Made by a program: the position numbers and the translations under genes
Part shown: positions 26,014 to 34,802 of the stretch, one piece after another
Layout: every line of letters starts with the position of its first letter
How positions within the stretch are numbered: the stretch's first letter is position 1
The notes under the pieces: model-generated
Databases searched by the model: none
What the model was told of the DNA's origin: nothing
Seen by the model: the letters and a program-made list of their open reading frames with translations, nothing else
Source of the DNA: Ga0077527 sp038316355
GTDB taxonomy: Bacteria; Pseudomonadota; Gammaproteobacteria; Burkholderiales; SG8-41
Assembly: GCA_038316355.1 (NCBI GenBank)
Contig: JBBQAO010000008.1
Location: 13,631-77,630 of the forward strand
Length of the DNA stretch: 64,000 nt
Direction: 5' to 3'

Positions 26014-26436
26014 TTAAGCTTCCGCTTCGCGGATCTCGAAGTCGTGGGTAATCGCTGCGGTTTTGCCCAGCATGATCGATGCCGAACAATATTTTTCCGC
26101 CGACAGATGTACTGCGCGCCCGACCTGGGCCGCCTTCAGGCCGCGGCCGGTGATGATGAAGTGGAAGTGGATTTTGGTGAACACCTTGGGATCTTCGGCG
26201 GCGCGTTCGGAGTCGATTTCCAGCACGCAATCGGTGACTGGCGCGCGCGATTTGCGCAGGATGTGCATCACGTCATAGGCGGTGCAGCCGCCGGTGCCCA
26301 TCAGCACCACTTCCATCGGCCGCGGCCCCAGATCGCGACCGCCGCCTTCCGGCGCGCCGTCAATCACCAGCGCATGGCCGCTGCCCGACTCGGCGACAAA
26401 ACTGACGTTCTCGATCCACTTGATGCGTGCTTTCAT
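26014..26436 (-). CDS. OsmC-family protein (YhfA-like)
   Basis: A 140-residue member of the OsmC/Ohr fold. The translation from MKARIKWIENVSF closely follows YhfA-type proteins, including PMEVVLMGTGGCTAYDVMHIL and LSAEKYCSASIMLGKTAAITH, with the two redox cysteines (GGC and KYC). The family reduces or binds hydroperoxides; YhfA itself has no firm function. The start at 26436 is preferred because it matches family length; an in-frame ATG at 26454 would overlap the next gene. Confidence 0.9.
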   Translation of the reverse strand: MKARIKWIENVSFVAESGSGHALVIDGAPEGGGRDLGPRPMEVVLMGTGGCTAYDVMHILRKSRAPVTDCVLEIDSERAAEDPKVFTKIHFHFIITGRGLKAAQVGRAVHLSAEKYCSASIMLGKTAAITHDFEIREAEA

Positions 26437-26450
26437 GCCGGCCCCCGCGA

Positions 26451-27212
26451 TCAACCCGGTAAAATGAGGCGCAAACGATACCAGACTATGCCGATGATTT
26501 CGTGGAAAAACAGCGCGCTGTCGCGCAGTGCCAGCGCACTTGGCAGAAAATCAAGTATCGTCGTCCGGTAACGCGTGGTGTAGCCCGTTGCCGCCGGCAC
26601 GACCTGAAATCCGGCGGCCTCGAAAACGAGCTGTGCGCGCGGCATGTGCCAGGCGTGGGTGACGAGGTGGATGCTGCGAATGTTCTCGGCGGCCAGCATG
26701 CGGTAACTCAGGCGGGCGTTTTCCAGTGTATTGGCGGAGCCGCCCTCGACCCAGCGTACCGGTACGGAAAATTCCTGCTGCAGCGTGCTTTGCATCAGTT
26801 CCGCCTCGGTCTGCGGGCTGCCCTCGGGGCTGCCGCCGCTGACGAGCATGGGCAGTCCGGTCCGGCGCTGCAGATGGGCGGCGTAACGCAGCCGCACCAG
26901 CGTGGCTCCGCGCACAGTGTTGCCGCCGTACTCCGGCGCGGCGTGAGACTTGCCGCCGCCCAGCACGACAATCGCAGCCACAGCAGCGCCGTCGTTCGTG
27001 GCGGGTGACCGGTCTTGCAGGGTGGAGAGCAGTGCGTCTGCAGCCAGCGGCATCGACAACACATACAGCGCGACCAGACCGCCGGCGAGCAGGCCCTTAC
27101 CGAGGCGGGGTTGCGTCCGCCGCAACGCCAGACCCCCCGCCATGAGCAGAATCAGGACGCCCGGGGGCAGCAGCAGCGCAAGCAGTGTATTAGTCAGTTG
27201 CCATGACAGCAT
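26451..27212 (-). CDS. YdcF/ElyC-family (DUF218) membrane protein
   Basis: A 253-residue protein with two N-terminal membrane helices (LLALLLPPGVLILLMAGG and LLAGGLVALYVLSMPLAAD) followed by a DUF218 domain (IVVLGGG, LVSGGSPEG, ANTLENARLSYRML, LVTHAWHMPRAQLVF). Relatives act in envelope homeostasis and lipid-carrier metabolism (ElyC, SanA). It is 14 bp upstream of the OsmC-family gene on the same strand. Its start is preceded by an AT-rich stretch (27217-27243) that may hold its promoter. Confidence 0.88.
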   Translation of the reverse strand: MLSWQLTNTLLALLLPPGVLILLMAGGLALRRTQPRLGKGLLAGGLVALYVLSMPLAADALLSTLQDRSPATNDGAAVAAIVVLGGGKSHAAPEYGGNTVRGATLVRLRYAAHLQRRTGLPMLVSGGSPEGSPQTEAELMQSTLQQEFSVPVRWVEGGSANTLENARLSYRMLAAENIRSIHLVTHAWHMPRAQLVFEAAGFQVVPAATGYTTRYRTTILDFLPSALALRDSALFFHEIIGIVWYRLRLILPG

Positions 27213-27290
27213 GACATTAAACCATTGTTTTTAAACAATTATTTGCCTTGGAGCAGTGGTACTGTCCCGTATCCGGGAGGTGCTAGAAGT

Positions 27291-27320
27291 TTGACACATC
27301 CGCTTGATTTCCCATAGAAT
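27291..27320 (+). promoter_or_regulatory. Sigma-70-type promoter of rplM-rpsI
   Basis: TTGACA at 27291-27296 and TAGAAT at 27315-27320 with an 18-bp spacer. The predicted transcript starts near 27327, about 34 nt before the rplM start codon. Confidence 0.65.
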
Positions 27321-27360
27321 TCGCGGTTTCCCCGAATCACGAGAACGCGCTGGAACAAGC

Positions 27361-27789
27361 ATGAAAACCTATTCCGCTAAACCGCACGAAATCAAACGCG
27401 ACTGGTACGTAGTCGACGCCTCCGACAAAGTACTGGGTCGGCTCGCCGCGGGAATCGCACATCGCCTGCGTGGTAAACACAAGCCCGAGTTCACCCGCCA
27501 CATCGACACCGGTGATTTTATCGTCGTCGTCAACGTCGACAAGCTGCGCGTGACCGGCAACAAGGCCAAGGACAAGCTCTACAACCGCCACAGCGGTTAT
27601 CCCGGCGGCCTGTACACCACCAGCTTTGAAAAAATGCAGGAAAAATTTCCGGCGCGCGTGCTGGAAAAAGCGGTTAAGGGCATGCTGCCCAAGGGACCGC
27701 TCGGCTACGCGATGCTGAAAAAGATGAAAGCCTATGTGGGTACCGATCACCCGCATACCGCGCAACAGCCCAAGACTCTCGAAATCTAG
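27361..27789 (+). CDS. rplM: 50S ribosomal protein L13
   Basis: A 142-residue protein, exactly the family length. It begins MKTYSAKPHEIKRDWYVVDA and carries VLGRLAAGIAHRLRGKHKPEF and KAVKGMLPKGPLGYAMLKK, the universal L13 motifs. An early-assembly large-subunit protein; cotranscribed with rpsI 11 bp downstream. Confidence 0.98.
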   Translation: MKTYSAKPHEIKRDWYVVDASDKVLGRLAAGIAHRLRGKHKPEFTRHIDTGDFIVVVNVDKLRVTGNKAKDKLYNRHSGYPGGLYTTSFEKMQEKFPARVLEKAVKGMLPKGPLGYAMLKKMKAYVGTDHPHTAQQPKTLEI

Positions 27790-27800
27790 GATCACAGACC

Positions 27801-28193
27801 ATGGCAGTTCAAAAGAATTACGGTACCGGCCGGCGCAAAAGCGCAGTGGCCCGCGTTTACCTGCAGCCCGGCAAGGGCAGCATTGTCGTCAACGGCAAAC
27901 CGGTGGACGAGTTTTTCTCGCGTGAAACCGGCCGCATGGTCGTGCGCCAACCGCTGGTGCTGATCGAGAAGCTGGATAGCTTCGACATCAAGGTCAACGT
28001 GACCGGCGGTGGTGAATCCGGGCAGGCCGGCGCGGTGCGCCACGGTATCACCCGCGCCTTGATCGATTACGACGCCGCACTGAAGCCGGTGCTGCGCAAG
28101 GCGGGTCTTGTCACGCGCGATGCACGCGAAGTCGAGCGCAAGAAAGTCGGTTTGCGCAAGGCGCGGCGGCGCAAGCAGTTCTCCAAGCGGTAA
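27801..28193 (+). CDS. rpsI: 30S ribosomal protein S9
   Basis: A 130-residue small-subunit protein ending in the basic tail LRKARRRKQFSKR that reaches the P-site tRNA. It contains YGTGRRKSAVARVYL and GGGESGQAGAVRHGITRAL, typical of S9. Second gene of the rplM-rpsI operon, followed by a strong hairpin. Confidence 0.98.
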   Translation: MAVQKNYGTGRRKSAVARVYLQPGKGSIVVNGKPVDEFFSRETGRMVVRQPLVLIEKLDSFDIKVNVTGGGESGQAGAVRHGITRALIDYDAALKPVLRKAGLVTRDAREVERKKVGLRKARRRKQFSKR

Positions 28194-28220
28194 CGCAGTT
28201 TTTGGCAGAACAGTGTTCGG

Positions 28221-28246
28221 ACAAGGCCGCCCAAGGGCGGCCTTGT
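28221..28246 (+). terminator. Hairpin terminator after rpsI
   Basis: Perfect 12-bp stem, ACAAGGCCGCCC pairing with GGGCGGCCTTGT across an AA centre, 27 bp after the rpsI stop. The following bases (CGTCTCT) are only weakly U-rich. Confidence 0.7.
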
Positions 28247-28307
28247 CGTCTCTGGCGCAAGTGTCGTTATAAGCCGACAAACCGGCGGGCAGGGAAGGCA
28301 GCAAGAC

Positions 28308-29357
28308 ATGACTCAGAAGACCATCAAGGTGGGGATCGTCGGCGGCACCGGCTATACCGGGGTCGAATTGCTGCGTCTGCTGGCCCAGCATCCGCACTCG
28401 GAATTGCGCGCGATCACTTCACGCAAGGAAGCCGGCATGCCGGTCGCCGAGATGTTTCCGAATCTGCGCGGCCGGGTCAGCCTGCGTTTCAGCGAACCTG
28501 CAGCATCAGGCCTTGACCAATGTGACGTGGTGTTTTTTGCGACGCCCAATGGTGTCGCGATGCAGGAAGCGCGCGCGCTGGTCGATGCCGGCGTGAGGGT
28601 CATCGACCTGGCTGCGGATTTCCGCATCCGCGATGTCGCGGTCTGGGAACAGTATTACAAAATGAAGCATGCCTGCCCGGAGCTGGTGGCCGAGGCGGTG
28701 TATGCCTTGCCCGAGGTCAATCGCACGGAGATCGAAAAAGCCCGGGTGATCGCCAACCCGGGGTGTTACCCGACTGCAGTGCAGCTGGGATTCCTGCCGT
28801 TGATTGAAGCCGGCTGCGTGGATGCCGGGCACCTGATTGCCGATGCCAAGTCCGGCGTGTCCGGAGCCGGTCGCAAGGCCGAGACGCATATCCTGCATGC
28901 CGAAGCCGCTGATAACTTCAAGGCCTACGGCGTGGGCAGCCATCGCCACCAGCCGGAAATCGCGCAGGGACTGGCGCGGGCCGCCGGCCAGCCGGTCGGC
29001 CTGGTGTTTGTGCCGCACCTGACGCCGATGATCCGTGGCATCCATGCCACCTTGTATGCGCGACTGACCAAATCGATAACAGCCGCCGATCTGCAGGCTT
29101 TGTATGAAAAACGTTATGCCGGTGAAGCTTTTGTTGACGTCATGCCTGCGGGCAGCCATCCCGAAACGCGTTCGGTGCGTGGCGCGAACCATTGCCGCAT
29201 TGCCGTGCACCTGCCGCAGGGCGGAGATACCGTCGTCGTGCTGTCGGTGATCGACAATCTGGTCAAGGGCGCCGCCGGCCAGGCCGTGCAGAACATGAAC
29301 ATCCTGTTCGGGCTGGCCGAAGATACCGGCCTGACCCAGGTGGCGCTGCTGCCCTGA
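28308..29357 (+). CDS. argC: N-acetyl-gamma-glutamyl-phosphate reductase
   Basis: NADPH-dependent reductase of arginine synthesis. The 349-residue product has the nucleotide loop VGIVGGTGYTGVELLRLL, the active-site ANPGCYPTAVQLG (catalytic Cys) and the family segment HRHQPEI with VPHLTPMIRGI. It matches the long type 1 ArgC form. It is 4 bp upstream of the next gene, a neighbourhood conserved in betaproteobacteria. Confidence 0.96.
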   Translation: MTQKTIKVGIVGGTGYTGVELLRLLAQHPHSELRAITSRKEAGMPVAEMFPNLRGRVSLRFSEPAASGLDQCDVVFFATPNGVAMQEARALVDAGVRVIDLAADFRIRDVAVWEQYYKMKHACPELVAEAVYALPEVNRTEIEKARVIANPGCYPTAVQLGFLPLIEAGCVDAGHLIADAKSGVSGAGRKAETHILHAEAADNFKAYGVGSHRHQPEIAQGLARAAGQPVGLVFVPHLTPMIRGIHATLYARLTKSITAADLQALYEKRYAGEAFVDVMPAGSHPETRSVRGANHCRIAVHLPQGGDTVVVLSVIDNLVKGAAGQAVQNMNILFGLAEDTGLTQVALLP

Positions 29358-29361
29358 TGGC

Positions 29362-30111
29362 ATGAGGCGCGCGCTCAAAACATTCGTGCGTCGTTTCGGT
29401 ATCGACGCACCGCGTCTCGCGGTGCGTCTGCACATGCCATGGTACTGGCGCTGGAGTGGCGTGATTGCAGGAGGATTGCTGGTTGCCGGTGTGGCCTGGT
29501 TTACCTACGACTTCGGCCTCGAGTATGCCGGGTTCCGCCAGGGAGAGGCGGCGCGCCTGCGCGCCCAACTCGACGAAACCGTGCGCCAGCAGCAGGTCGA
29601 ACTTGCTGAGCTGAATGCCAAAACCGCGTCGGCGGAGCGCCAGTTGCAGATCGAGCGCGCGACCTATGGCGATCTGGCGCGGCAGGTCAAATCGCTGGCC
29701 CAGGAAAATGCCACGCTGAAGGAAGACCTCGCGTTTTTCCAGTCGCTGACCGCTGCCACCGGCAAAGAGGGTGCCGTCAGCGTCAACCGTTTCCGTCTGA
29801 TGCCGGAGACGGTTCCGGGCGAGTATCGTTACCAGCTGCTGCTGGTGCAGACGGGGGAAAGGGCCAAGGAGTTTAATGGCCGATTGCAGTTCGTGTTGAA
29901 TCTGCAGCAGGATGGCCGTAAAGTGGTTCTGATGCTGCCGTCCGATTTGAAGGGGGTGGCCAAGGAGTACCAGGTCAGTTTCAAGCTGTTTCAGCGCGTT
30001 GAAGGCATGTTCCGGATTTCGCCTGATGCGGTGGTAAAAGGTCTGCAGGTGCGCGTGTTTGAAGGCAATTCCGAAGCGCCGAAGCTGACCCACAATGTCA
30101 CGATTTCATAG
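29362..30111 (+). CDS. Membrane-anchored coiled-coil protein (DUF6776-like)
   Basis: A 249-residue protein with one membrane helix (about 35-55: WSGVIAGGLLVAGVAWFTY), a coiled coil rich in Glu/Gln/Leu (about 65-130: QQQVELAELNAKTASAERQL) and a C-terminal beta-rich domain (FRLMPETVPGEYRYQLLLVQTGE). The argC, coiled-coil protein, bactofilin, erpA order is frequent in betaproteobacteria and suggests an envelope or cytoskeleton link with the bactofilin 13 bp downstream, but no activity is known to me. Confidence 0.8.
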   Translation: MRRALKTFVRRFGIDAPRLAVRLHMPWYWRWSGVIAGGLLVAGVAWFTYDFGLEYAGFRQGEAARLRAQLDETVRQQQVELAELNAKTASAERQLQIERATYGDLARQVKSLAQENATLKEDLAFFQSLTAATGKEGAVSVNRFRLMPETVPGEYRYQLLLVQTGERAKEFNGRLQFVLNLQQDGRKVVLMLPSDLKGVAKEYQVSFKLFQRVEGMFRISPDAVVKGLQVRVFEGNSEAPKLTHNVTIS

Positions 30112-30124
30112 TGGAGACGTCATC

Positions 30125-30532
30125 ATGTTCGGCAATAAACCCAGCAAACCCCAGAACCGAATCGATTGCCTGATCGGCGCAGGTACCGTGATCAAGGGCG
30201 ATCTGACCTTCGACGGCGGGTTGCGCGTCGATGGCCATGTGCATGGCAATGTGGTTTCGATTGAAGGCAAACAGGGCACGCTGGTGTTGTCGGAAGCCGC
30301 CCGCATCGAAGGCGAAATCCGCGTCTCCCATGTGGTTATCAACGGCACGGTAGTCGGTCCGGTACATGCTGCCGATTACGTCGAACTGCAGAGCAAAGCG
30401 AATGTCACAGGGGATGTGTATTACCGGACCCTGGAAATGCAGCTGGGCGCCGTGGTACAGGGCCGGCTGGTATATCAGGATGACGTCAAAGCCGACAAAG
30501 TCGTCAAATTCAAGCCTGCTGCGGTGGAATAA
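30125..30532 (+). CDS. Bactofilin
   Basis: A 135-residue polymer-forming cytoskeletal protein. The start at 30125 (MFGNKPSKPQNRIDCLIGAG) follows a GGAGACG site. The DUF583 beta-helix repeats are visible as TVIKGDLTFDGGLRVDGHVHG, EAARIEGEIRVSHVVING and ANVTGDVYYRTLEMQLGAVVQGRL (each a segment of the parallel beta-helix). Bactofilins form membrane-associated filaments that place wall enzymes; the anchored protein upstream and the M23 peptidase at 32 kb are candidate partners by inference only. Confidence 0.92.
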   Translation: MFGNKPSKPQNRIDCLIGAGTVIKGDLTFDGGLRVDGHVHGNVVSIEGKQGTLVLSEAARIEGEIRVSHVVINGTVVGPVHAADYVELQSKANVTGDVYYRTLEMQLGAVVQGRLVYQDDVKADKVVKFKPAAVE

Positions 30533-30597
30533 GCGCTTTCAGGGGCGGGGGGATATAATGGACCCCTGCAGTCCAGTGGAAATCAGGAGCAAATGCC

Positions 30598-30951
30598 ATG
30601 AATGCTGTTGTCGAAATGATGCCGGAACCGATGCTGTTCACCGAGAACGCCGCAGCCAAAGTGCGGCAGTTGATCGAAGAGGAAGGCAACCCCGGGCTCA
30701 AGCTGCGGGTGTTTGTCACCGGTGGCGGCTGTTCCGGCTTCCAGTACGGATTCACCTTCGATGAAGCAGTGAACGAAGATGACACGTCGCTGCAAAAAGG
30801 CGGCGTCACGCTGCTGGTCGATCCGATGAGCCTGCAATACCTGACTGGCGCGGAAATCGACTATCAGGAAAATGTTGAGGGCGCGCAGTTCGTGATCAAG
30901 AATCCGAACGCCAGTTCCACCTGCGGCTGCGGTTCGTCGTTCTCGGCATAA
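30598..30951 (+). CDS. erpA: Iron-sulfur cluster insertion protein ErpA
   Basis: A-type carrier of 117 residues that delivers Fe-S clusters to apo-enzymes. Conserved cysteines lie in TGGGCSGFQYGF and the C-terminal STCGCGSSFSA. The extended N-terminus before LFTENAAAKVRQLI fits ErpA of betaproteobacteria better than IscA, and no isc genes are adjacent. Confidence 0.94.
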   Translation: MNAVVEMMPEPMLFTENAAAKVRQLIEEEGNPGLKLRVFVTGGGCSGFQYGFTFDEAVNEDDTSLQKGGVTLLVDPMSLQYLTGAEIDYQENVEGAQFVIKNPNASSTCGCGSSFSA

Positions 30952-30977
30952 ACCTGAACTTCAGGCGGTAAATCAAA

Positions 30978-31005
30978 CGGGGGCTGATGCCCCCGTTTTG
31001 TTTTT
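30978..31005 (+). terminator. Rho-independent terminator after erpA
   Basis: CGGGGGC (30978-30984) pairs with GCCCCCG (30989-30995) around TGAT, followed by TTTTGTTTTT. It can end the argC-to-erpA transcript. Confidence 0.9.
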
Positions 31006-31038
31006 CAGCAATAAATCATTGCAATGCGCAATGACCGG

Positions 31039-32127
31039 TCAGGCCGGGTAAATCGCCCCCAGCACGCGCAGGCCCCGCGCTCCTGTGACCTGGGGCAGAT
31101 TGCCAGGCTTCCCGTCCACGGCACGTTGTGCCAGCCATGCAAACGCCGCAGCTTCAACGGATTCGGCGGCGATGCCCAGTTCGTCGGTGACGGCAAGGCG
31201 TTTCCCCGGCAGCAGCGCGGCAAGACGTGCGCGCAGCGTGTTGTTGCGGGCACCGCCGCCACACAGATAAACCTCGCGCGCATCTGCGCAATGCGCAAGC
31301 AGCGCGCGGGCGATGGTCGTTGCCGTCAGGTCACACAGCGTGGCCTGCACATCCACAGGACGTTCGTTGCCAGCCAGCGCGTTTTTTAGATTTTGTAAAT
31401 TGAACAGGTCACGCCCGGTGCTTTTCGGCGGCGAGCGTTCGAAAAATTCATGCGCCAGCAGTCGTTCCAGCAACTCCGGCAGCGCTGAACCCCGTGCCGC
31501 CCAGGCGCCGCTGGCGTCATAGGCGACGCCCTGGTGCGCCATGATCCAGCCATCCATCAGTACGTTGCCGGGGCCGCAATCGAAGCCGATGACGTCGCCC
31601 TGCACCGGAAGACGGGTGATATTGGCAATGCCGCCGATATTGACCACCGCACGCGACAGTTGCGGATGTGCGAACACCGCACGATGAAAAGCCGGCACCA
31701 ACGGGGCACCTTCGCCGCCAGCAGCAATGTCACGGCTGCGGAAATCGCAGACCACGCGGATGCCGGTGAGTTCGGCAAGCAGTGCGGCGTTGACCAGTTG
31801 TATGGTGTAGCCGGACTCCGGGCGATGGCGCACGGTCTGGCCGTGGCAGCCGATGGCAGTGATTTGATCGACCGTTGTGTGCGTCTGTGTCAGCAGCGTA
31901 CGCACCACCGCGGCATAACCCAGAGCCAGTGCGTTTGCCGCCAGCGCGGCGCGATGCAGTTCATCGGGGCCCGGCTCGTTCAGCGCGAGCAGGCCTGTGC
32001 GTAATTGCGGCGAAAACGGCTGGTGGCTGTGGTGCAGCAGCGCGGGCGCGCCGTTGAGATCAATCAGCACGGCGTCGATGCCGTCCATGCTGGTGCCGGA
32101 CATCAACCCGATATACAGACCGGGCAT
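31039..32127 (-). CDS. anmK: Anhydro-N-acetylmuramic acid kinase
   Basis: Phosphorylates 1,6-anhydroMurNAc in cell-wall recycling. The 362-residue product opens with YIGLMSGTSMDGIDAVLIDL and contains IGCHGQTVRHRP, VVCDFRSRDIAAGGEGAPLVP, NIGGIANITRLP, GFDCGPGNVLMDGW and VYLCGGGARNNTLRARL, all AnmK signatures. It is 12 bp downstream of an M23 peptidase gene, giving a small wall-turnover operon. Confidence 0.95.
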   Translation of the reverse strand: MPGLYIGLMSGTSMDGIDAVLIDLNGAPALLHHSHQPFSPQLRTGLLALNEPGPDELHRAALAANALALGYAAVVRTLLTQTHTTVDQITAIGCHGQTVRHRPESGYTIQLVNAALLAELTGIRVVCDFRSRDIAAGGEGAPLVPAFHRAVFAHPQLSRAVVNIGGIANITRLPVQGDVIGFDCGPGNVLMDGWIMAHQGVAYDASGAWAARGSALPELLERLLAHEFFERSPPKSTGRDLFNLQNLKNALAGNERPVDVQATLCDLTATTIARALLAHCADAREVYLCGGGARNNTLRARLAALLPGKRLAVTDELGIAAESVEAAAFAWLAQRAVDGKPGNLPQVTGARGLRVLGAIYPA

Positions 32128-32139
32128 CGCGGCTGTGCT

Positions 32140-33456
32140 TTAGCGGGCGGCCGGGATTTGCCGCAGTAACGCGAGGCGTTCGCCCATCGGACGCGTAACT
32201 TCGTCGAACGCGTTGCGGTACTGCGGTGCCAGCGGCGGCGCCGGCGGCATCGCGACGCGCAACGGATCCTGGTGGGCATTGTTGATGCGGAATTCGTAAT
32301 GCAGATGGGGTCCGGTGGCGAGCCCGGTGCTGCCGACATAACCGATGATGTCGCCCTGGCTCACACGTTTGCCGCGTTGCATGCCCGGCGCGAAACCCGA
32401 CAGGTGGCCGTACCAGGTGGTGAATTTTGATTGATGCCGCAATACCACCAGGTTGCCGTAACCGCCCTGGCGTCCGGCGAATTCAACGATGCCGCCGCTG
32501 GTGGCTTTGACCCGTGTGCCGGTGGGTGCCGCGTAATCGACACCGGTATGCGCGCGCCAGGTTTTCAGCACCGGATGGAAGCGCGCTCGCGTGAAGCCCG
32601 AACTGATGCGCGAGAATTCCAGCGGCGAACGGAGGAAGGCCTTGCGGATGTTTTTGCCGTCCAGAGTGTAATAACCGCCCTCGCCTTCGGGGTTCTGGAA
32701 CCATACGGCATGGAAGGTTTTGCCCTGATTGGTGAATTCCGCCGCCAGCAGGCGGTTGGTTTTCACCGGCTCACCCTGGTGATACTGCACTTCGTAAATG
32801 GCGGAGAAACGGTCGCCGCGGCGCAGGTCGCGATGGAAATCGATGTCGGTGGAGAAGATGTCAGCGATCTGCACGGCGACCGCGTCGGACATGCCGGCAG
32901 CGTCGGTTGCGGCAAACAGCGAGGACACGATTTCGCCGGAGCGCATGTGGATCTGGGTCTCGACCTCGGCGGGGCCTTCCCAGACCTGCAGCACATCGTT
33001 GCCGGCCTGGTCGATTTTCAGCAATTGCGCGCCATTCAGATAACGCAGCGCCAGCAGCCGGCCGTCGGCACTGGTCTGGGCACGCACCGTGCGGCCCGGG
33101 ATCAGCCGGTACAGCGCACGTGCCTGGCGCGTATGTTGCAGCAGGAGTGCCGAACCCGCCTCGTCGATCTGCAGGCGCTGCAATATGGAGGCGATGGTGT
33201 CACCGCGCTCGATGCGCGTCTCGCGCCAGTAGGTTTCGCCCGAGGTGTCGGTCACGGGCAGCGCCGGCAGCACCAGCTCCTCGACCACATTCTCGCGCGC
33301 CACGGTGTCGGTCACGGTGTCGGGGGCAATGCCGAAAGCCGCCATCACGCCGACAAACGGCAGCACCAGCGCGAGCAGCACGCGACGTGCCGCGCTGCCG
33401 CGGAGCCAGTCTGAAAGTTTTTGCGCTAGAATCGCGAATCGCACGGACAATGACAA
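32140..33456 (-). CDS. M23-family peptidoglycan endopeptidase (MepM/OapA-like)
   Basis: A 438-residue envelope protein: one N-terminal membrane helix (about 25-42), a LysM/OapA-like region (RETRIERGDTIASILQRL), a middle regulatory domain and a C-terminal lysostaphin-type domain (about 300-400) with zinc motifs HTGVDYAAPTG, WYGHLSGF and GPHLHYEFRIN. It cuts peptide crosslinks during wall growth. It is divergent from tyrS and precedes anmK, the arrangement seen in many betaproteobacteria. Confidence 0.92.
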   Translation of the reverse strand: MSLSVRFAILAQKLSDWLRGSAARRVLLALVLPFVGVMAAFGIAPDTVTDTVARENVVEELVLPALPVTDTSGETYWRETRIERGDTIASILQRLQIDEAGSALLLQHTRQARALYRLIPGRTVRAQTSADGRLLALRYLNGAQLLKIDQAGNDVLQVWEGPAEVETQIHMRSGEIVSSLFAATDAAGMSDAVAVQIADIFSTDIDFHRDLRRGDRFSAIYEVQYHQGEPVKTNRLLAAEFTNQGKTFHAVWFQNPEGEGGYYTLDGKNIRKAFLRSPLEFSRISSGFTRARFHPVLKTWRAHTGVDYAAPTGTRVKATSGGIVEFAGRQGGYGNLVVLRHQSKFTTWYGHLSGFAPGMQRGKRVSQGDIIGYVGSTGLATGPHLHYEFRINNAHQDPLRVAMPPAPPLAPQYRNAFDEVTRPMGERLALLRQIPAAR

Positions 33457-33558
33457 AATGCGCTTCCCTTATGATTTGCAAGCATTTTTCAGCCCGCAGC
33501 TTAGCAGAATATCGATAGCGGGAAAACCCGTTTTTTGCACTCTGAAATACCACACTGA

Positions 33559-34770
33559 ATGACCAACAACGTGACCAGCATCGATCACCAGATCGAGATC
33601 ATCCGCCGCGGTTGCAACGAACTGCTGCGCGAGCCGGAATTGCGTGAAAAACTCGCCGCTGGCCGGCCGTTGCGCATCAAGGCCGGTTTTGATCCGACGG
33701 CACCGGACCTGCATCTCGGCCATACCGTACTGATTAACAAGCTGCGCCAGTTCCAGGAACTCGGCCACGATGTGTTGTTCCTGATCGGCGATTTCACCGG
33801 CATGATCGGCGATCCGACCGGCAAAAATGCGACCCGCCCGCCGCTGACGCGCGAGGAAGTCACGCGCAACGCCAAGACCTATACCGAGCAGGTGTTTCGC
33901 ATCCTCGACCGTGAACGCACCGAGGTGGTGTTCAACTCGACGTGGATGGACCGCATGAGCGCGGTCGACATGATCAAACTGGCCGCTTCGCACACTGTCG
34001 CGCGCATGCTCGAGCGCGATGATTTCTCCAAGCGTTATCGCGGCAACCAGCCAATCGCCATTCACGAATTCCTCTACCCGCTGGTGCAGGGTTACGATTC
34101 GGTGGCGCTGCAGGCTGATGTCGAACTCGGCGGCACCGACCAGAAATTTAACCTGCTGATGGGGCGTGAGCTGCAGAAACACCACGGCCAGGCGCCGCAG
34201 TGCATCCTGACCATGCCGCTGCTTGAGGGGCTGGACGGCGTCAACAAGATGTCGAAATCGCTGGGTAATTACGTCGGCATCCAGGAAGCGCCCAACGAGA
34301 TATTCGGCAAGCTGATGTCGGTGTCTGATGAACTGATGTGGCGTTACCTCGAACTGCTGTCATTCGAGCCGCTGAAGACCATCCAGCAGTGGCGAGCGGA
34401 AGTTTCCGCCGGCCGCAATCCGCGTGACATCAAAGTGGCCCTGGCGCAGGAAATCGTCAATCGTTTCCACGGGGCTGATGCCGCGCGGAACGCGCTGGCC
34501 GATTTCGAGTCCCGCTTTAAACAGCATGAAATTCCCGATGACATTGCCGAAGTGCGACTTGAAGGCGAAGCGGACGGTCTGGCGATTGCCGCGGTGCTGA
34601 AGCAGGCGGGTCTGACACCGAGCACCTCGGATGCGCTGCGCATGCTGGCACAGGGCGGTGTCAAAATGGACGGTGCAAAAATCAGCGACAAGTCGCTGAA
34701 AATCGCGCGCGGTGCGAGCGTGGTGCTGCAGGTCGGCAAGCGTAAATTCGCCCGCGTCACCGTCAATTAA
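33559..34770 (+). CDS. tyrS: Tyrosyl-tRNA synthetase
   Basis: Class I synthetase of 403 residues. The HIGH motif is HLGH in GFDPTAPDLHLGHTVL, the KMSKS loop is NKMSKSLG, and a C-terminal S4 RNA-binding domain follows (DALRMLAQGGVKMDGAKISDK). The short spacing and sequence fit the TyrZ/TyrS2-type form common in betaproteobacteria. The AT-rich element copy 3 begins at its stop codon. Confidence 0.96.
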   Translation: MTNNVTSIDHQIEIIRRGCNELLREPELREKLAAGRPLRIKAGFDPTAPDLHLGHTVLINKLRQFQELGHDVLFLIGDFTGMIGDPTGKNATRPPLTREEVTRNAKTYTEQVFRILDRERTEVVFNSTWMDRMSAVDMIKLAASHTVARMLERDDFSKRYRGNQPIAIHEFLYPLVQGYDSVALQADVELGGTDQKFNLLMGRELQKHHGQAPQCILTMPLLEGLDGVNKMSKSLGNYVGIQEAPNEIFGKLMSVSDELMWRYLELLSFEPLKTIQQWRAEVSAGRNPRDIKVALAQEIVNRFHGADAARNALADFESRFKQHEIPDDIAEVRLEGEADGLAIAAVLKQAGLTPSTSDALRMLAQGGVKMDGAKISDKSLKIARGASVVLQVGKRKFARVTVN

Positions 34771-34802
34771 ATTATCAATAAAAACAAATAGTTACAATAT
34801 TT
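34769..34802 (+). repeat. Dispersed AT-rich element, copy 3
   Basis: Core ATCAATAAAAACAA at 34774-34787, identical to copies 1, 4 and 5. It abuts the tyrS stop and runs through the last codons and stop of the oppositely oriented flavoprotein gene, so it forms the shared 3' end of the convergent pair. Confidence 0.8.

Noticed and set aside
27217..27243. Possible seventh copy of the AT-rich element
   Set aside because: The minus strand gives TTTAAAAACAATGGTTTAAT, similar only in the AAAAACAAT part and located where a promoter for the DUF218 gene is expected. Too divergent to list as a copy.
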